Origin: Vibrio owensii CAIM 1854 = LMG 25443
Lineage (GTDB): Bacteria; Pseudomonadota; Gammaproteobacteria; Enterobacterales; Vibrionaceae
Assembly: GCF_000817815.1 (NCBI RefSeq)
Contig: NZ_JPRD01000007.1
Coordinates: 62,001 to 126,000 of the forward strand
Direction: 5' to 3'
DNA: 64,000 nt
The notes under the pieces were generated by a model. The model searched no databases. It was not told the DNA's origin and saw nothing but the letters and a program-made list of their open reading frames with translations. The first letter of the stretch is position 1, and the number at the start of each line of letters is the position of its first letter. The position numbers were made by a program, and so were the translations under genes. Positions 53,169 to 62,340 of the stretch are shown one piece after another.

Positions 53169-53526
53169 CGCGATTTCCAATGCGATAAACACAAAGTTCG
53201 AATTATGCCTGCAATGGCATCGAACGAAAAGCATGTTAACAACACGTATTTGATTAGCTTTTAATCATAAGATTTACAAAACAACTCTGGTCATACCATT
53301 CTTTACAAAAATATCACCATAATACATGGCCTTATTAATTGCGGTTTGACCTATGCATCAAATTTAAAACGCAATATACGTCTGATCTTTGACAAGTTAA
53401 TAAACATACAATTAACATTATATTTACATTGCAGTTGTAAATCGAACCGACAGCAACTGGTGTAAAAGGCACACAACAAATACAAAGACTTCGGTCTAAT
53501 ATAATGACACCCTAGGAGGGTCAAGG
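53169..53526. promoter_or_regulatory. Upstream region of fadL-volA
   Basis: About 290-360 AT-rich bases. CTGGTCATACCAT at 53287 resembles the FadR operator core (CTGGTCNGACCAG). TTGACA at 53389 with TAACAT at 53413 (18-base spacer) is a possible promoter. Regulation by fatty acids through FadR is inferred. Confidence 0.45.
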
Positions 53527-54768
53527 ATGAACAAGAAGCACTGCTCTCTGCTTACAATTTCAATATTGTTTGCGTGTAATGCCCAGTCTGCGGGCTTTCA
53601 GGTGGCCGAACACTCGGCTTCTGGTCTTGGTAGAGCATTTTCAGGTGAAGGCGCAGTAGCCGACAATGCGAGCGTATTAGCACGCAACCCAGCTGCAATG
53701 ACACTTTTTAAAGAAGCTCAATTTTCAGGCGCGCTATCTGTCGTCGATCCTGAAGTTAACGTCTATGACACTTTCCATAAAGAACACGCGAATGACGTTG
53801 CCCCACTACAAATCGTTCCGGCTGGCTACTACATCAGCCCAATCAACGACAAATGGGCTTGGGGTATTGGCATGTTCACCACTTACGGTGTCGCGACCGA
53901 TTACCCAGATGACATTTCTGCGGGTGACATGGCGGGTGATACTTCCCTACTTTCGGTTAACATTAACCCGAATATTGCTTACCGCATCAACGAACAGTTT
54001 AGCGTTGGTGGTGGTATTAACATTGTTTACGCGCATGCAGAGCTTACTCGCCACAAAGGCGCATTGGCGCCGTTATTTGGCCCAGGAAGCAAAAAATCTG
54101 ACAACCTAATCGGCATGGAAGGCGATACTTTCGCTTTCGGTTGGAACATTGGTGCCCTTTACGAATTGAATGAAAACAACCGTTTTGGATTCGGTTACCG
54201 CTCCAAAGTGGATTTAGACTTCGATGAAGGTGAATTCAGCAGCTATGACTCTGGCATCGCTAATGCGTCAAAAGTCGATGGCCGTTTACAAATCTCTCTC
54301 CCATCCATTATCGAATTGTCTGCATTCCATCAATTAAATGATAAATGGGCGATCCACTACGGATGGCAACAGACAGACTGGAGCACATTTAAAGAGCTAA
54401 AAGCAACCAGCAAAGACTGTGTTGATGGCGTGTGCTTCTTTAAACCTGAGAAATATGAAGACAACAACCGTTACTCCTTCGGTGGTACATACACACTAAA
54501 CAATCAATGGACACTTCGCGCTGGTATCGCCTACGACGAGCAAGCAGGTGAAGCAACATTGAGCATCCCTGATAGCGACCGTTTCTGGTACAGCGCAGGC
54601 GTGACTTATGCAATGAAAGAGAACCTAACCTTCGATGCAGGTTTCGCTTTTGTTAAGAGTAAGTCTGGTTCATTCACTGAAACCAATGCAGCAGATCAAG
54701 AGATCACATTCGACTCAGAAGGTACTGCTTACATCAGTGCTGTTCAAGTGAACTACACCTTCAAATAA
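53527..54768 (+). CDS. fadL: FadL-family outer-membrane long-chain fatty acid transporter
   Basis: 413 residues. A signal peptide ends near AQSA-GF (residues 22-23). The mature start GFQVAEHSASGLGRAFSGEGAVADNASVLARNPAAM is the FadL N-terminal hatch, which plugs the 14-strand barrel. The end AVQVNYTFK has Phe next to last. volA follows after 22 bases, as in the V. cholerae fadL-volA pair. TAGGAGGGTCAAGG precedes the ATG. Confidence 0.94.
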   Translation: MNKKHCSLLTISILFACNAQSAGFQVAEHSASGLGRAFSGEGAVADNASVLARNPAAMTLFKEAQFSGALSVVDPEVNVYDTFHKEHANDVAPLQIVPAGYYISPINDKWAWGIGMFTTYGVATDYPDDISAGDMAGDTSLLSVNINPNIAYRINEQFSVGGGINIVYAHAELTRHKGALAPLFGPGSKKSDNLIGMEGDTFAFGWNIGALYELNENNRFGFGYRSKVDLDFDEGEFSSYDSGIANASKVDGRLQISLPSIIELSAFHQLNDKWAIHYGWQQTDWSTFKELKATSKDCVDGVCFFKPEKYEDNNRYSFGGTYTLNNQWTLRAGIAYDEQAGEATLSIPDSDRFWYSAGVTYAMKENLTFDAGFAFVKSKSGSFTETNAADQEITFDSEGTAYISAVQVNYTFK

Positions 54769-54790
54769 TCAGGATTAACGGAGTAAACCA

Positions 54791-57199
54791 ATGAAACACA
54801 CGTTTAAACTATCACTGCTTTGTTCTGCAATCCTACTTGCAGGTTGTGGTGACGATACCTCTAGCTCAGGCACATCTGATACCGTCACGTTTGAGCCAGC
54901 AGTTCAAGCGCTTCTTGACCGTAACACTTCTATCAGCTTTACACTTCAAGGTGCCAATGCAGATGTTCCTGCGCCATCTTACCTATTGATGGATACAACA
55001 GACGGAACACTTGGTCTTCCTACCGGTGGTGATGATGCTCTAACTAACCCGTTAGCGGCAATGAACACGATGGATGGTTGGTCAACATCAATGCCAATCG
55101 TGCTTAACTTTAATGGCGACGGCTTCTCAGATGGTCTTGTGACGTCTGGCGTTAGCGTTATTAAGATCAACCAGCGCTTGACTGACTGGGATGGTGCTTC
55201 AAACCCAATTGAAAAAGTGCTAACGCTTGGTACAGATTTCGTTGTGCAAGCAAGCGGCAACTCGCTTTACATCCAATTCATGAATTCTCTTGATGAATCT
55301 GGCGAATATATCTTCGCAGTGACTCAAGCGATTCAGGATGTTAACGGTAACCCTATCGGCACTTCAGGCAGCTACGCGACAGGTAAATCAAAAGAGATTG
55401 TCTACGAGACTGGTGACCTAGCTTCAGTACAAGCGGCAACAACCGCTGTAGAAGGCATTTTCGGTCTAGCAAGCGTGAACCCAGCTGACATCGTCTACTC
55501 TTCATGGTTTAGCACCCAGTCTGTCGGCGATACGCTTGCTGCAGTAAAAGGCGTGACAGCAACAGGCTTTGCTACAGGTGCAAATACGCTAAACACGGTT
55601 TACAAGAACGATGCGAATGAAGGTTCTGTAGATTTAGCAACAGCATACACAATGACGTTAGGTACAACGCAAGACTTTGTTACTGCACTAGATGCCGATG
55701 AAGACTTCAACAAGTACATCAGCGATCTGGATGCCGCTAAGACGGCAATCAAAGGTTTGTACGCTGGCGCAGCTGTCGATGTGAATGTTACTCAGGGTGT
55801 GGTGCGACTACCGCATTACCTAGAGAAAGGCGCAGATTGGAACATGCAGCCTATGGTTTCTGCAATGCCTAGCCTAGCGAAGCTAAGTGCAGCGTTGGCG
55901 GATCCTGCAGAGCAAGCGAACATGGTTCAACAGCTGTCTACTGGTGTCTTTGCTGATGATCCTGTTGATGTGACCAAGCTAGCAACCGATCCAACCGAAC
56001 AGTTGAAACTGGTTGGTTCTACGCTGTTCCTATCAGACGGCACTCAACTCGACAGCGACCGCATTATTACTCGCTACTCTCCAGTACCTGTGGTTAAGTC
56101 ATTAGAAGACGTGGAGTTCCTACTGTTTACGCCAGAAACTGGCACTCCTACAGATGTTGTGATTTACCAACACGGTATTACGTCAGCCAAAGAAAATGCT
56201 TATTCTTTTGCGTTCAACATGGTGAAAGCCGGTGTTGCTGTTATCGCAATTGACCTGCCTATCCACGGCACTCGTAGCTTAGATGACCAACGCTCAGCAA
56301 ATGCGGATGTACTGGCTTACCTAAACCTGTCTAACCTAGCGGTAGCGCGTGATAACCTTCGCCAAAGCGTACTTGATGTTCTTGGTCTACGTGCAAGCTT
56401 AGTGGTTTCAGCGCAAGCTGGCCTCCTAGCAAGCAGCCCGCTTCAAGGCTTTAACCCAATGACGGGTTCAAAAGTGAAGATGCTTGGTCACTCATTGGGT
56501 GGCATCGTCGGTACTTCTGCTGTAGCGGCGGCGAACAACACATTAGGTAGCCCAACGGCAGACGCACTGTACACATTCAGCGGCGCATCAATTCAAAACG
56601 CAGGTGGCCAAATTGGTAACCTACTGCTTGGTTCGTCTAACTTTGGTCCACAGATCAAACACAACTTGGCTTATGCAGCATCAACTGAGTACGCGAGCTA
56701 TGCTGATGCATCTTGTGCAGAACTATCAGATAAAGCGTGTTACGAAGCATTTGAGCAAGTAGCAACAGAAGCACAGTTAGCGGCACTTGAGTCTGGCTTC
56801 TCTAGCTTTATCTACGCTGCGCAGACGACGCTAGATACGGTAGATCCATTTACTAACGCGAGTGACCTAATGGCTTCAGGTTCGCTATCAACACCATTCT
56901 TTATGACAGAAGTCGATGGTGACGATACTGTGCCAAACAACGTAGCCAATGCACCGTTTGCGGGTACTGAACCTCTAGCAGCGAAACTAGGACTAACAAC
57001 TGTTAACAGTTCGAACACAACCGTGTCTCCTTCTGCGAGCTTTGTACAGTTCAATGCAACGGCGACACACAGTACATTCGCTTCTCCTGGCGGTACGTTA
57101 GCGGACCTAGACCATCATGTAGAGATGCAGATGGAAAATGCTGACTTCCTAATGGACGATATGCTAACGGGTGTAACTAACACCGCTGTACTTAAGTAA
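54791..57199 (+). CDS. volA: VolA-type surface lysophospholipase lipoprotein
   Basis: 802 residues. Lipobox LAGC (Cys19) is followed by DD and a Ser/Thr-rich stretch. The lipase nucleophile S568 lies in MLGHSLGGIVGTSA (G-x-S-x-G), with IYQHGITSAKENAYSFAFNM before it. The family is known as Pla-1/cef extracellular lipase. In V. cholerae, VolA is a surface lipoprotein that cleaves lysophosphatidylcholine and passes the fatty acid to the adjacent FadL. The same gene order here supports that job. A terminator follows. Confidence 0.93.
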   Translation: MKHTFKLSLLCSAILLAGCGDDTSSSGTSDTVTFEPAVQALLDRNTSISFTLQGANADVPAPSYLLMDTTDGTLGLPTGGDDALTNPLAAMNTMDGWSTSMPIVLNFNGDGFSDGLVTSGVSVIKINQRLTDWDGASNPIEKVLTLGTDFVVQASGNSLYIQFMNSLDESGEYIFAVTQAIQDVNGNPIGTSGSYATGKSKEIVYETGDLASVQAATTAVEGIFGLASVNPADIVYSSWFSTQSVGDTLAAVKGVTATGFATGANTLNTVYKNDANEGSVDLATAYTMTLGTTQDFVTALDADEDFNKYISDLDAAKTAIKGLYAGAAVDVNVTQGVVRLPHYLEKGADWNMQPMVSAMPSLAKLSAALADPAEQANMVQQLSTGVFADDPVDVTKLATDPTEQLKLVGSTLFLSDGTQLDSDRIITRYSPVPVVKSLEDVEFLLFTPETGTPTDVVIYQHGITSAKENAYSFAFNMVKAGVAVIAIDLPIHGTRSLDDQRSANADVLAYLNLSNLAVARDNLRQSVLDVLGLRASLVVSAQAGLLASSPLQGFNPMTGSKVKMLGHSLGGIVGTSAVAAANNTLGSPTADALYTFSGASIQNAGGQIGNLLLGSSNFGPQIKHNLAYAASTEYASYADASCAELSDKACYEAFEQVATEAQLAALESGFSSFIYAAQTTLDTVDPFTNASDLMASGSLSTPFFMTEVDGDDTVPNNVANAPFAGTEPLAAKLGLTTVNSSNTTVSPSASFVQFNATATHSTFASPGGTLADLDHHVEMQMENADFLMDDMLTGVTNTAVLK

Positions 57200-57215
57200 G
57201 CATCGTTACCAAATC

Positions 57216-57243
57216 AAAGCCCAGTTTCGACTGGGCTTTTTCG
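57216..57243 (+). terminator. Rho-independent terminator of fadL-volA
   Basis: The stem AAAGCCCAGT / ACTGGGCTTT with a TTCG tetraloop is followed by TTTT. Confidence 0.93.
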
Positions 57244-57333
57244 TTTCTGTTCTATTCAAACCCACTCATATTTCCTCTGCTATAGTTAAAACGTTGTCTT
57301 TGTCTAACTTACTTGTTTAAAAAGGAAAACTTT

Positions 57334-57543
57334 ATGCGCGTATTGACCGTTATTGCCACTGCACTGCTTCTTGCCGCTTGCGGCAGCAGCCAATACCTAA
57401 TGTCAACGAATGAAGGGAAAATCATTACCTCTTACGGCAAGCCGGACTTAAACGAAGATACTGGCATGTACGAATACGAGGACGTGGATGGCAAAGAAAT
57501 GAGCATTTCTAAAGACCAAGTTGTGCAGATTATTGAACGATAA
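57334..57543 (+). CDS. YgdI/YgdR-family small lipoprotein
   Basis: 69 residues from MRVLTVIATALLLAACGSS, with AAAGGA seven bases before the ATG; an upstream ATG at 57313 is less likely. Lipobox LAAC. The mature part YLMSTNEGKIITSYGKPDLNEDTGMYEYEDVDGKEMSISKDQVVQI is the DUF903 SH3-like fold. Small envelope lipoprotein of unknown function. A hairpin at 57551-57573 follows. Confidence 0.9.
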   Translation: MRVLTVIATALLLAACGSSQYLMSTNEGKIITSYGKPDLNEDTGMYEYEDVDGKEMSISKDQVVQIIER

Positions 57544-57550
57544 AACAACA

Positions 57551-57576
57551 TGCCCTCTGAAAATCAGGGGGCACTT
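57551..57576 (+). terminator. Probable terminator of the YgdI-like gene
   Basis: The stem TGCCCTCTGA / TCAGGGGGCA (one G-U pair) is followed by CTTTCC; its T-run is weak. Confidence 0.55.
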
Positions 57577-57821
57577 TCCATTCATTTGGATAACTTTACC
57601 CTTCAGCAATAACATTCATCAATGCAACTGATTCATCATTCAAAGCAATCAACACCCTTATTTATATTCTAGATATTATTTGTTTAGCCAATATTTTACA
57701 TCTTCACCTCTTTCAGGTTGGAATATTGTAAAATCTCGCCTTTAATTCTCTAACACCCTTTTATTTCTCAGGATAAAGTGGATAATACCGCCACCAAAAA
57801 ACATTACTAAGGTGAGTCCTT

Positions 57822-58379
57822 ATGTCTATCGAAGCTACTCTGCTTGCTCGCTGCGAGTCAAAATGTGAACTGTGTTCTTCTGAGTCTCAACTAACAGCAT
57901 TTGCTGTTCCACCACACGGTAACGTGACGGTTGATACTGCTATCATGGTTTGTGATAAGTGTCTTGGTGAGATCGAAGATCCTAAAGACATTAACCACTG
58001 GCGCTGCTTGAACGACAGCATGTGGAGTCAGGTTCCTGCGGTACAAGTAACTGCATGGCGCCAACTTACTCGCCTAAACACAGAAAGCTGGGCTCAAGAC
58101 GCTCTTGACATGATGTACATGGAAGAAGAGCAAATGAACTGGGCTATGAAAGGTATGTCTGCTGACGATAAAACTGTTGACTGCAACGGCACTGAACTTA
58201 AGAAAGGTGACGATGTAACAGTAATCAAAGACCTACCAGTTAAAGGTACAAACCAAGTAATCAAACAAGGTACTGTTATTCGCGGTATCAGCCTTGGTGA
58301 TGACCCTAAACTTGTTTCAGGTAAGGCAAACGGTGGTCAGTCAATGTACGTGATCGCTGAGTACTGCCGTAAGAAGTAA
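57822..58379 (+). CDS. PhnA-domain protein (zinc-ribbon type)
   Basis: 185 residues. The N-terminal zinc-ribbon has CELC (near 15-18) and CDKC (near 44-47). The C-terminal domain VDCNGTELKKGDDVTVIKDLPVKGTNQVIKQGTVIRGI is the PhnA/YjdM SH3-like part. The name comes from phosphonate studies, but no phosphonoacetate hydrolase function is implied for this family. It stands alone, with AAGGTGAG before the ATG and a strong terminator after. Confidence 0.88.
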   Translation: MSIEATLLARCESKCELCSSESQLTAFAVPPHGNVTVDTAIMVCDKCLGEIEDPKDINHWRCLNDSMWSQVPAVQVTAWRQLTRLNTESWAQDALDMMYMEEEQMNWAMKGMSADDKTVDCNGTELKKGDDVTVIKDLPVKGTNQVIKQGTVIRGISLGDDPKLVSGKANGGQSMYVIAEYCRKK

Positions 58380-58400
58380 TCTCAACATTACTTTCGAATT

Positions 58401-58430
58401 AAACGGGGTTCCAATCGGGACCCCGTTTTC
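58401..58430 (+). terminator. Rho-independent terminator of the PhnA-domain gene
   Basis: The stem AAACGGGGT / ACCCCGTTT is followed by TTTC. Confidence 0.85.
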
Positions 58431-58561
58431 GTTTCTGATGTTCCGCACCATTCGGTTAGCTAACTCGCTACTTATCTGCCCACTTACTTGGCCTATCCTT
58501 TTCCGTTAGTCACTTTCGCTCATCGCTATTTTATTTTAAGGTTCAACTAAGAAGAATTTAG

Positions 58562-59479
58562 ATGGATTGTAGTATGAAGAAGTTAACCATCCTTGATGGC
58601 GGTATGGGAAGAGAACTGAAACGCATGGGTGCCCCATTCTCTCAACCACTTTGGAGCGCACAAGCTCTGATTGAATCGCCAGAATTCGTTTACCAAGCGC
58701 ATAACAACTTTATCCACGCTGGCGCAGAGATCATCATCGCCAACAGTTATGCCTGTGTGCCATTCCACCTTGGACAAGCCCTTTACGATCAGAAAGGCAG
58801 TGACCTAGCACGCTTTGCAGCCCAAATTGCTCGTGAATGTGCAGATAAGTCATCGACACACGTTCAAGTAGCGGGTTGTATTCCACCAGCGTTTGGTAGT
58901 TATCGACCAGATCTGTTCGAACCCAAATTAGGTGAAATCATTTTCAGGACTTTGTTTGAAGCTCAAGAGGATTACGTTGATCTTTGGTTAGCAGAGACCA
59001 TTTGCAGCCTAGAAGAGCTAACGTGTTTACAAAGCGTGTTCGCAAGCAGCACCAAACCTACTGCGTATGCCTTTTCTTTAAATGATGACTCATTGGAAAC
59101 CGCGCTGTTGCGTTCTGGGGAAACCGTTATCCAAGCCATTGAGCACATTGCACAAAGCGCAGATAACACCAATACCATCAGTGTTTGTTTTAACTGTTCA
59201 GTACCTGAAGTAATGGTAAGAGCTGTCAGTGATGCCAAGGAAGTTTTAAACCAACATAAGCTCGATATTGAAATTGGGGTTTACGCAAACAACTTCACCG
59301 CAATCCAATCTAACCACGAAGCCAACAGCGCATTACAATCGATGCGGGAGCTATCACCAGAAGAGTACCTAGCTTTTGCGCAAGAATGGCATCTGCGCGG
59401 AGCTACCATTATAGGTGGATGCTGCGGTATTGGACCAGAACACATCAAAGCGCTTTCGGATTGGAAGGCATCCCTCTAG
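58562..59479 (+). CDS. Homocysteine S-methyltransferase family protein
   Basis: 305 residues. Family motifs are ILDGGMGRELKRMG, AGAEIIIANSYACVP and the zinc-binding Cys residues in VCFNCS and GGCCGIGPEHI. It transfers a methyl group to homocysteine or a related thiol; the donor (S-methylmethionine or SAM, as in MmuM, or another) is not evident. M5 gives an alternative start. It is convergent with the DUF1223 gene, six bases away. Confidence 0.88.
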   Translation: MDCSMKKLTILDGGMGRELKRMGAPFSQPLWSAQALIESPEFVYQAHNNFIHAGAEIIIANSYACVPFHLGQALYDQKGSDLARFAAQIARECADKSSTHVQVAGCIPPAFGSYRPDLFEPKLGEIIFRTLFEAQEDYVDLWLAETICSLEELTCLQSVFASSTKPTAYAFSLNDDSLETALLRSGETVIQAIEHIAQSADNTNTISVCFNCSVPEVMVRAVSDAKEVLNQHKLDIEIGVYANNFTAIQSNHEANSALQSMRELSPEEYLAFAQEWHLRGATIIGGCCGIGPEHIKALSDWKASL

Positions 59480-59484
59480 TTCAT

Positions 59485-60183
59485 TTAACGAATCTCACCC
59501 GCGACAGTCTGCACACGATTAAAGGTCCCTGGCTCAGTCACCCACGCAGCAACAGCATCAATGTTCTTGATGGGTTGATTGAGCTTAAACGTCCACTCTC
59601 CGTTCTTTGAGCGACCTTGTTGCTTCTCTAACGCGACAAAATCATGTTCTAACACTTTCCCTCGGTTTTCACCGCGCTTAACCGGTGTCGTTTCATTACT
59701 TGAGAGAAACACAATCGTTGCGTCATACGTACCATTATCTTCAAATCGTAGAGTGAATTGGTTGCCAGAGCGCTCTAGTGCTAGTGTTTGAGCTTTCTCG
59801 TTGTCATTGTTGGGTAATACACGTTTACGCCAATTGAAGAAGCCGCGCCATTCTTCGCTATCAACGACAAATGCCGGAGTATAAACACTCCCTACCGCGC
59901 CATAAGCACGATACAAACGTTGCAGTTGCGAGAATTCAGGCTTTGCAAATTTGTCTTTCCAGCCAAGATAGTCCCAATAATCAACGTGGTAAGCAACGGG
60001 AATGTACTTGCCCCACAAATCAGGGTTGGATTCAAACGTAGAAAGGTATTTGTCTGCTGGTGGACAACTTGAGCAACCTTCGGAGGTAAACAGTTCTATC
60101 ACTTGTGCGGGCTGCCCTTCATGAACCCAACTTTGTGATGCTGAAAGACTGGTAATAGCAGCAAGTGCAATCGCGTTAATCAT
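59485..60183 (-). CDS. DUF1223 thioredoxin-like periplasmic protein
   Basis: 232 residues. A short hydrophobic N-terminus (INAIALAAITSLSASQSW) suggests export. The thioredoxin-like part has VIELFTSEGCSSCPPADKYL with a CSSC active-site-like motif and HVDYWDYLGWKDKFA. Family DUF1223 is of unknown function, perhaps redox. Second half is beta-rich. TCAAAGAAAAGGAGC lies upstream of the ATG. Confidence 0.88.
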   Translation of the reverse strand: MINAIALAAITSLSASQSWVHEGQPAQVIELFTSEGCSSCPPADKYLSTFESNPDLWGKYIPVAYHVDYWDYLGWKDKFAKPEFSQLQRLYRAYGAVGSVYTPAFVVDSEEWRGFFNWRKRVLPNNDNEKAQTLALERSGNQFTLRFEDNGTYDATIVFLSSNETTPVKRGENRGKVLEHDFVALEKQQGRSKNGEWTFKLNQPIKNIDAVAAWVTEPGTFNRVQTVAGEIR

Positions 60184-60271
60184 AGACAGCTCCTTTTCTT
60201 TGATACTGACTATGACCGTGCTAGCGACAGATAGCTTTCAATGCGGTTTTAGATGTGGCGATTTCAGATAC

Positions 60272-60299
60272 AAAAATGCCGGCGATTAAGCCGGCATTT
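60272..60299 (-). terminator. Terminator of the 63-residue gene
   Basis: The stem AAATGCCGGC / GCCGGCATTT; on the minus strand it is followed by TTTTTG. Confidence 0.88.
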
Positions 60300-60320
60300 C
60301 GAATTCGCTTTCCATTCAGA

Positions 60321-60512
60321 TTAACGGTACATACCGATGTCTTTCTGGATGTGTGCAGATAGGTCTTCTGCGTAGTAGCTGCGAGGTGCAGAGTTGTCTA
60401 CGAAAAGAATATCTAGTAAGTGAGCAATCAATCCTTTGAAGTTAACCGCGTAGGTCTTCTTATCCATAGAGGTTGGTAAAGCTACATTTGTCATTTGCAT
60501 TGCTTGTGCCAT
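60321..60512 (-). CDS. Conserved-looking 63-residue hypothetical protein
   Basis: Starts MAQAMQMTNVALPTSMDKKTY; the middle is a hydrophobic helix (FKGLIAHLLDILFVD) and the end is polar (YYAEDLSAHIQKDIGMYR). AAAGAGAGG lies before the ATG, and a strong terminator follows, so a real gene is likely. The family is not recognised. The 5' side is an unusual hairpin-rich 280-base gap after the TerC gene. Confidence 0.65.
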   Translation of the reverse strand: MAQAMQMTNVALPTSMDKKTYAVNFKGLIAHLLDILFVDNSAPRSYYAEDLSAHIQKDIGMYR

Positions 60513-60560
60513 GATTGCCTCTCTTTAAAAGCAGTAAATTGTTTTGTTGGTTGTATATTA

Positions 60561-60732
60561 GTCATTTTTTCTCTGAGCAAAAAATGACAAAATTTGGTTA
60601 TTCAGATTAGTTTTTCTTATAAAACAATTCCGTTACAAACCATAAGAATACAAAATCCAACTAACCGCATACTTATTCAATAAAGCGAATCTTTAGTTGA
60701 ATAACTTGGATTTACACAGGTAAATCCAAGTT
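60561..60732. repeat. Three hairpins in the terC - 63-residue gene gap
   Basis: GTCATTTTTT / AAAAAATGAC (60561-60588), the nested ATTCAA-TAAAG / CTTTA-TTGAAT (about 60675-60702), and AACTTGGATTTA / TAAATCCAAGTT (60703-60732). The last probably ends the terC transcript; the purpose of the others is unclear. Confidence 0.6.
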
Positions 60733-60791
60733 TATTTGCAACATTTAATTAACCAAATATTCTTTTAAAGGATTTTGAATTTACAAAATAC

Positions 60792-61811
60792 TTAAGAGTT
60801 TTGATTAGTAATTTTAACGCTAGAGCTATTGGTTTCTTTGTTCTTATAGATAGAAGCAATAACCGCTGTCGTCATCACTGTCACTAGGAAAGTTAATGAC
60901 CAAACCGTTGGGATTTCGTATTGCGTGCCAACCAGTAGCATCTTCACACCAATGAACATCATGATCACTGACAGCGCTGGTTTTAGGTACACAAACTTGT
61001 CCAACATTGCTTGCAGTACAAAGTACAGAGAACGTAAACCAAGCAGAGCGAACACGTTAGCTGCTAATACCAAGAACGGTTCACGCGTTACCGCAAAGAT
61101 TGCAGGGATCGAATCCAGTGCGAACATCACGTCCATCACTGCAATCACACCAACAACGATCAGCATTGGCGTTGCAACCCACTTACCTGCTTGTTTCAAG
61201 ATCAAGTGGTTACCTTGATACTCTTCTGTCACTGGTAAGAATTTACGAATGAACTGCTCTGGGTATGGGTTCACCTCTTCTTCTTCGCCTTTATCTCGCG
61301 CCAGTTTAATACCTGTCCAAATTAGGAATGCTGCGAATAGGTAAAGCACCCAATGGTATTGAGCAAGTAATTGAGCACCTACTGCGATCATGATTGCACG
61401 TAGAACTAACGCACCAATCACACCCCACAATAGAGCGCGTGGACGCAAATGCTCTGGCACCTTGTATTGCGCAAAGATGATTGCAAACACAAACAAGTTA
61501 TCGACACTTAACGATTTCTCAAGCAAGTAACCAGTTAAGAACGATATGGTCGCTTTTTCGTGAGTATAAACGCTATGAGGCGCGTAATAATCCCAGAAGA
61601 AATAGATAGAGCCTGCAAAGACAAACGCTAATAAGAACCAGAATACGCTCCAACCAATTGCTTTTTTCATGGTAATCACGCCGCCACGAGTCTGATAGAT
61701 ATCGAGAGCGACTAAAACCAAAGTAAATAGGCCGAATACACCGTACATTGTCAGTGATTCTTGCAGTGGAACAGACTGGGATAATTGGGTGGTATTTTCG
61801 ATAAGAGACAT
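60792..61811 (-). CDS. alx: TerC/Alx-family membrane protein
   Basis: 339 residues from MSLIENTTQLSQ; the ATG at 61811 has GGAGGAAGC directly upstream. About nine membrane helices; family motifs are ATISFLTGYLLEKSLSVDNLFVFAIIFAQYKVP, GVIGALVLRAIMIAVG and AVMDVMFALDSIPAIFAVTREPFLVLAANVFALLGLRSLYF, with membrane Asp residues. In E. coli Alx is tied to manganese and alkaline pH and is controlled by an RNA element in its leader; here a strong hairpin lies in the leader. The name Alx rests on overall similarity. Confidence 0.88.
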   Translation of the reverse strand: MSLIENTTQLSQSVPLQESLTMYGVFGLFTLVLVALDIYQTRGGVITMKKAIGWSVFWFLLAFVFAGSIYFFWDYYAPHSVYTHEKATISFLTGYLLEKSLSVDNLFVFAIIFAQYKVPEHLRPRALLWGVIGALVLRAIMIAVGAQLLAQYHWVLYLFAAFLIWTGIKLARDKGEEEEVNPYPEQFIRKFLPVTEEYQGNHLILKQAGKWVATPMLIVVGVIAVMDVMFALDSIPAIFAVTREPFLVLAANVFALLGLRSLYFVLQAMLDKFVYLKPALSVIMMFIGVKMLLVGTQYEIPTVWSLTFLVTVMTTAVIASIYKNKETNSSSVKITNQNS

Positions 61812-61822
61812 GCTTCCTCCCA

Positions 61823-61856
61823 TGCGGAAGGACATTATTCGGGCTGACCTTCCGCA
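61823..61856 (-). promoter_or_regulatory. Leader hairpin just before the terC/alx ribosome site
   Basis: A 9-base perfect stem TGCGGAAGG / CCTTCCGCA has a 16-base loop and ends only a few bases before GGAGG. I could not recognise the yybP-ykoY consensus in the sequence, so an RNA switch is possible but unproven. Confidence 0.5.
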
Positions 61857-62137
61857 AACAATACAAACCAACAGTCACATTACCCATGTGTCTGCTAGTC
61901 AATGAATGCGTTGGTCTCGTTGAAGTGATCACATGACGAATCAAGTGACACCTTTATTTACCGGATAAGCTGATGCTTAACGAGATGACGATAAATAAAC
62001 TTGCGCTAACTACTCCCCAAACGCCGCCATCATACCCCTGCTTGCGTCGATATCCAACAAAAAATCGTTATCGATAACAACAAAGTATTTTGTGAAGAAT
62101 GTTTATCAACGTCATGAATTTGAAGCGGTTCAGATAC

Positions 62138-62161
62138 AAAAAAGGAGCACTTATGCGCCCC
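62138..62161 (-). terminator. Terminator after the 31-residue gene
   Basis: On the minus strand, the stem GGGGCGC / GTGCTCC (two G-U pairs) with loop ATAA is followed by TTTTTTG. Confidence 0.7.
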
Positions 62162-62183
62162 TCATTTGTTGAATAGTTGGTCT

Positions 62184-62279
62184 TTAAAATCCAGTTAGCG
62201 GTACAAAGTAAACCAGTGTTGACCAAACTGCGACCCAAGCAACGACAACCGCTGCGTCAGCCCAATCTTTTTTCCACAT
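62184..62279 (-). CDS. Probable 31-residue single-helix membrane protein
   Basis: The frame starts MWKKDWADAAVVVAWVAV and continues with WSTLVYFVPLTGF: a short basic start then one Trp-rich hydrophobic helix. GGGAAGAGAG lies just before the ATG and a terminator lies 23 bases after the stop, so it has the layout of a complete small gene. No family recognised. It sits between the nucleotidase and terC genes. Confidence 0.6.
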   Translation of the reverse strand: MWKKDWADAAVVVAWVAVWSTLVYFVPLTGF

Positions 62280-62340
62280 ACTCTCTTCCCTCTTAATCGC
62301 ATGTGCATCAGGAAAGGAGCAAAAAGGATACCAATAACGG

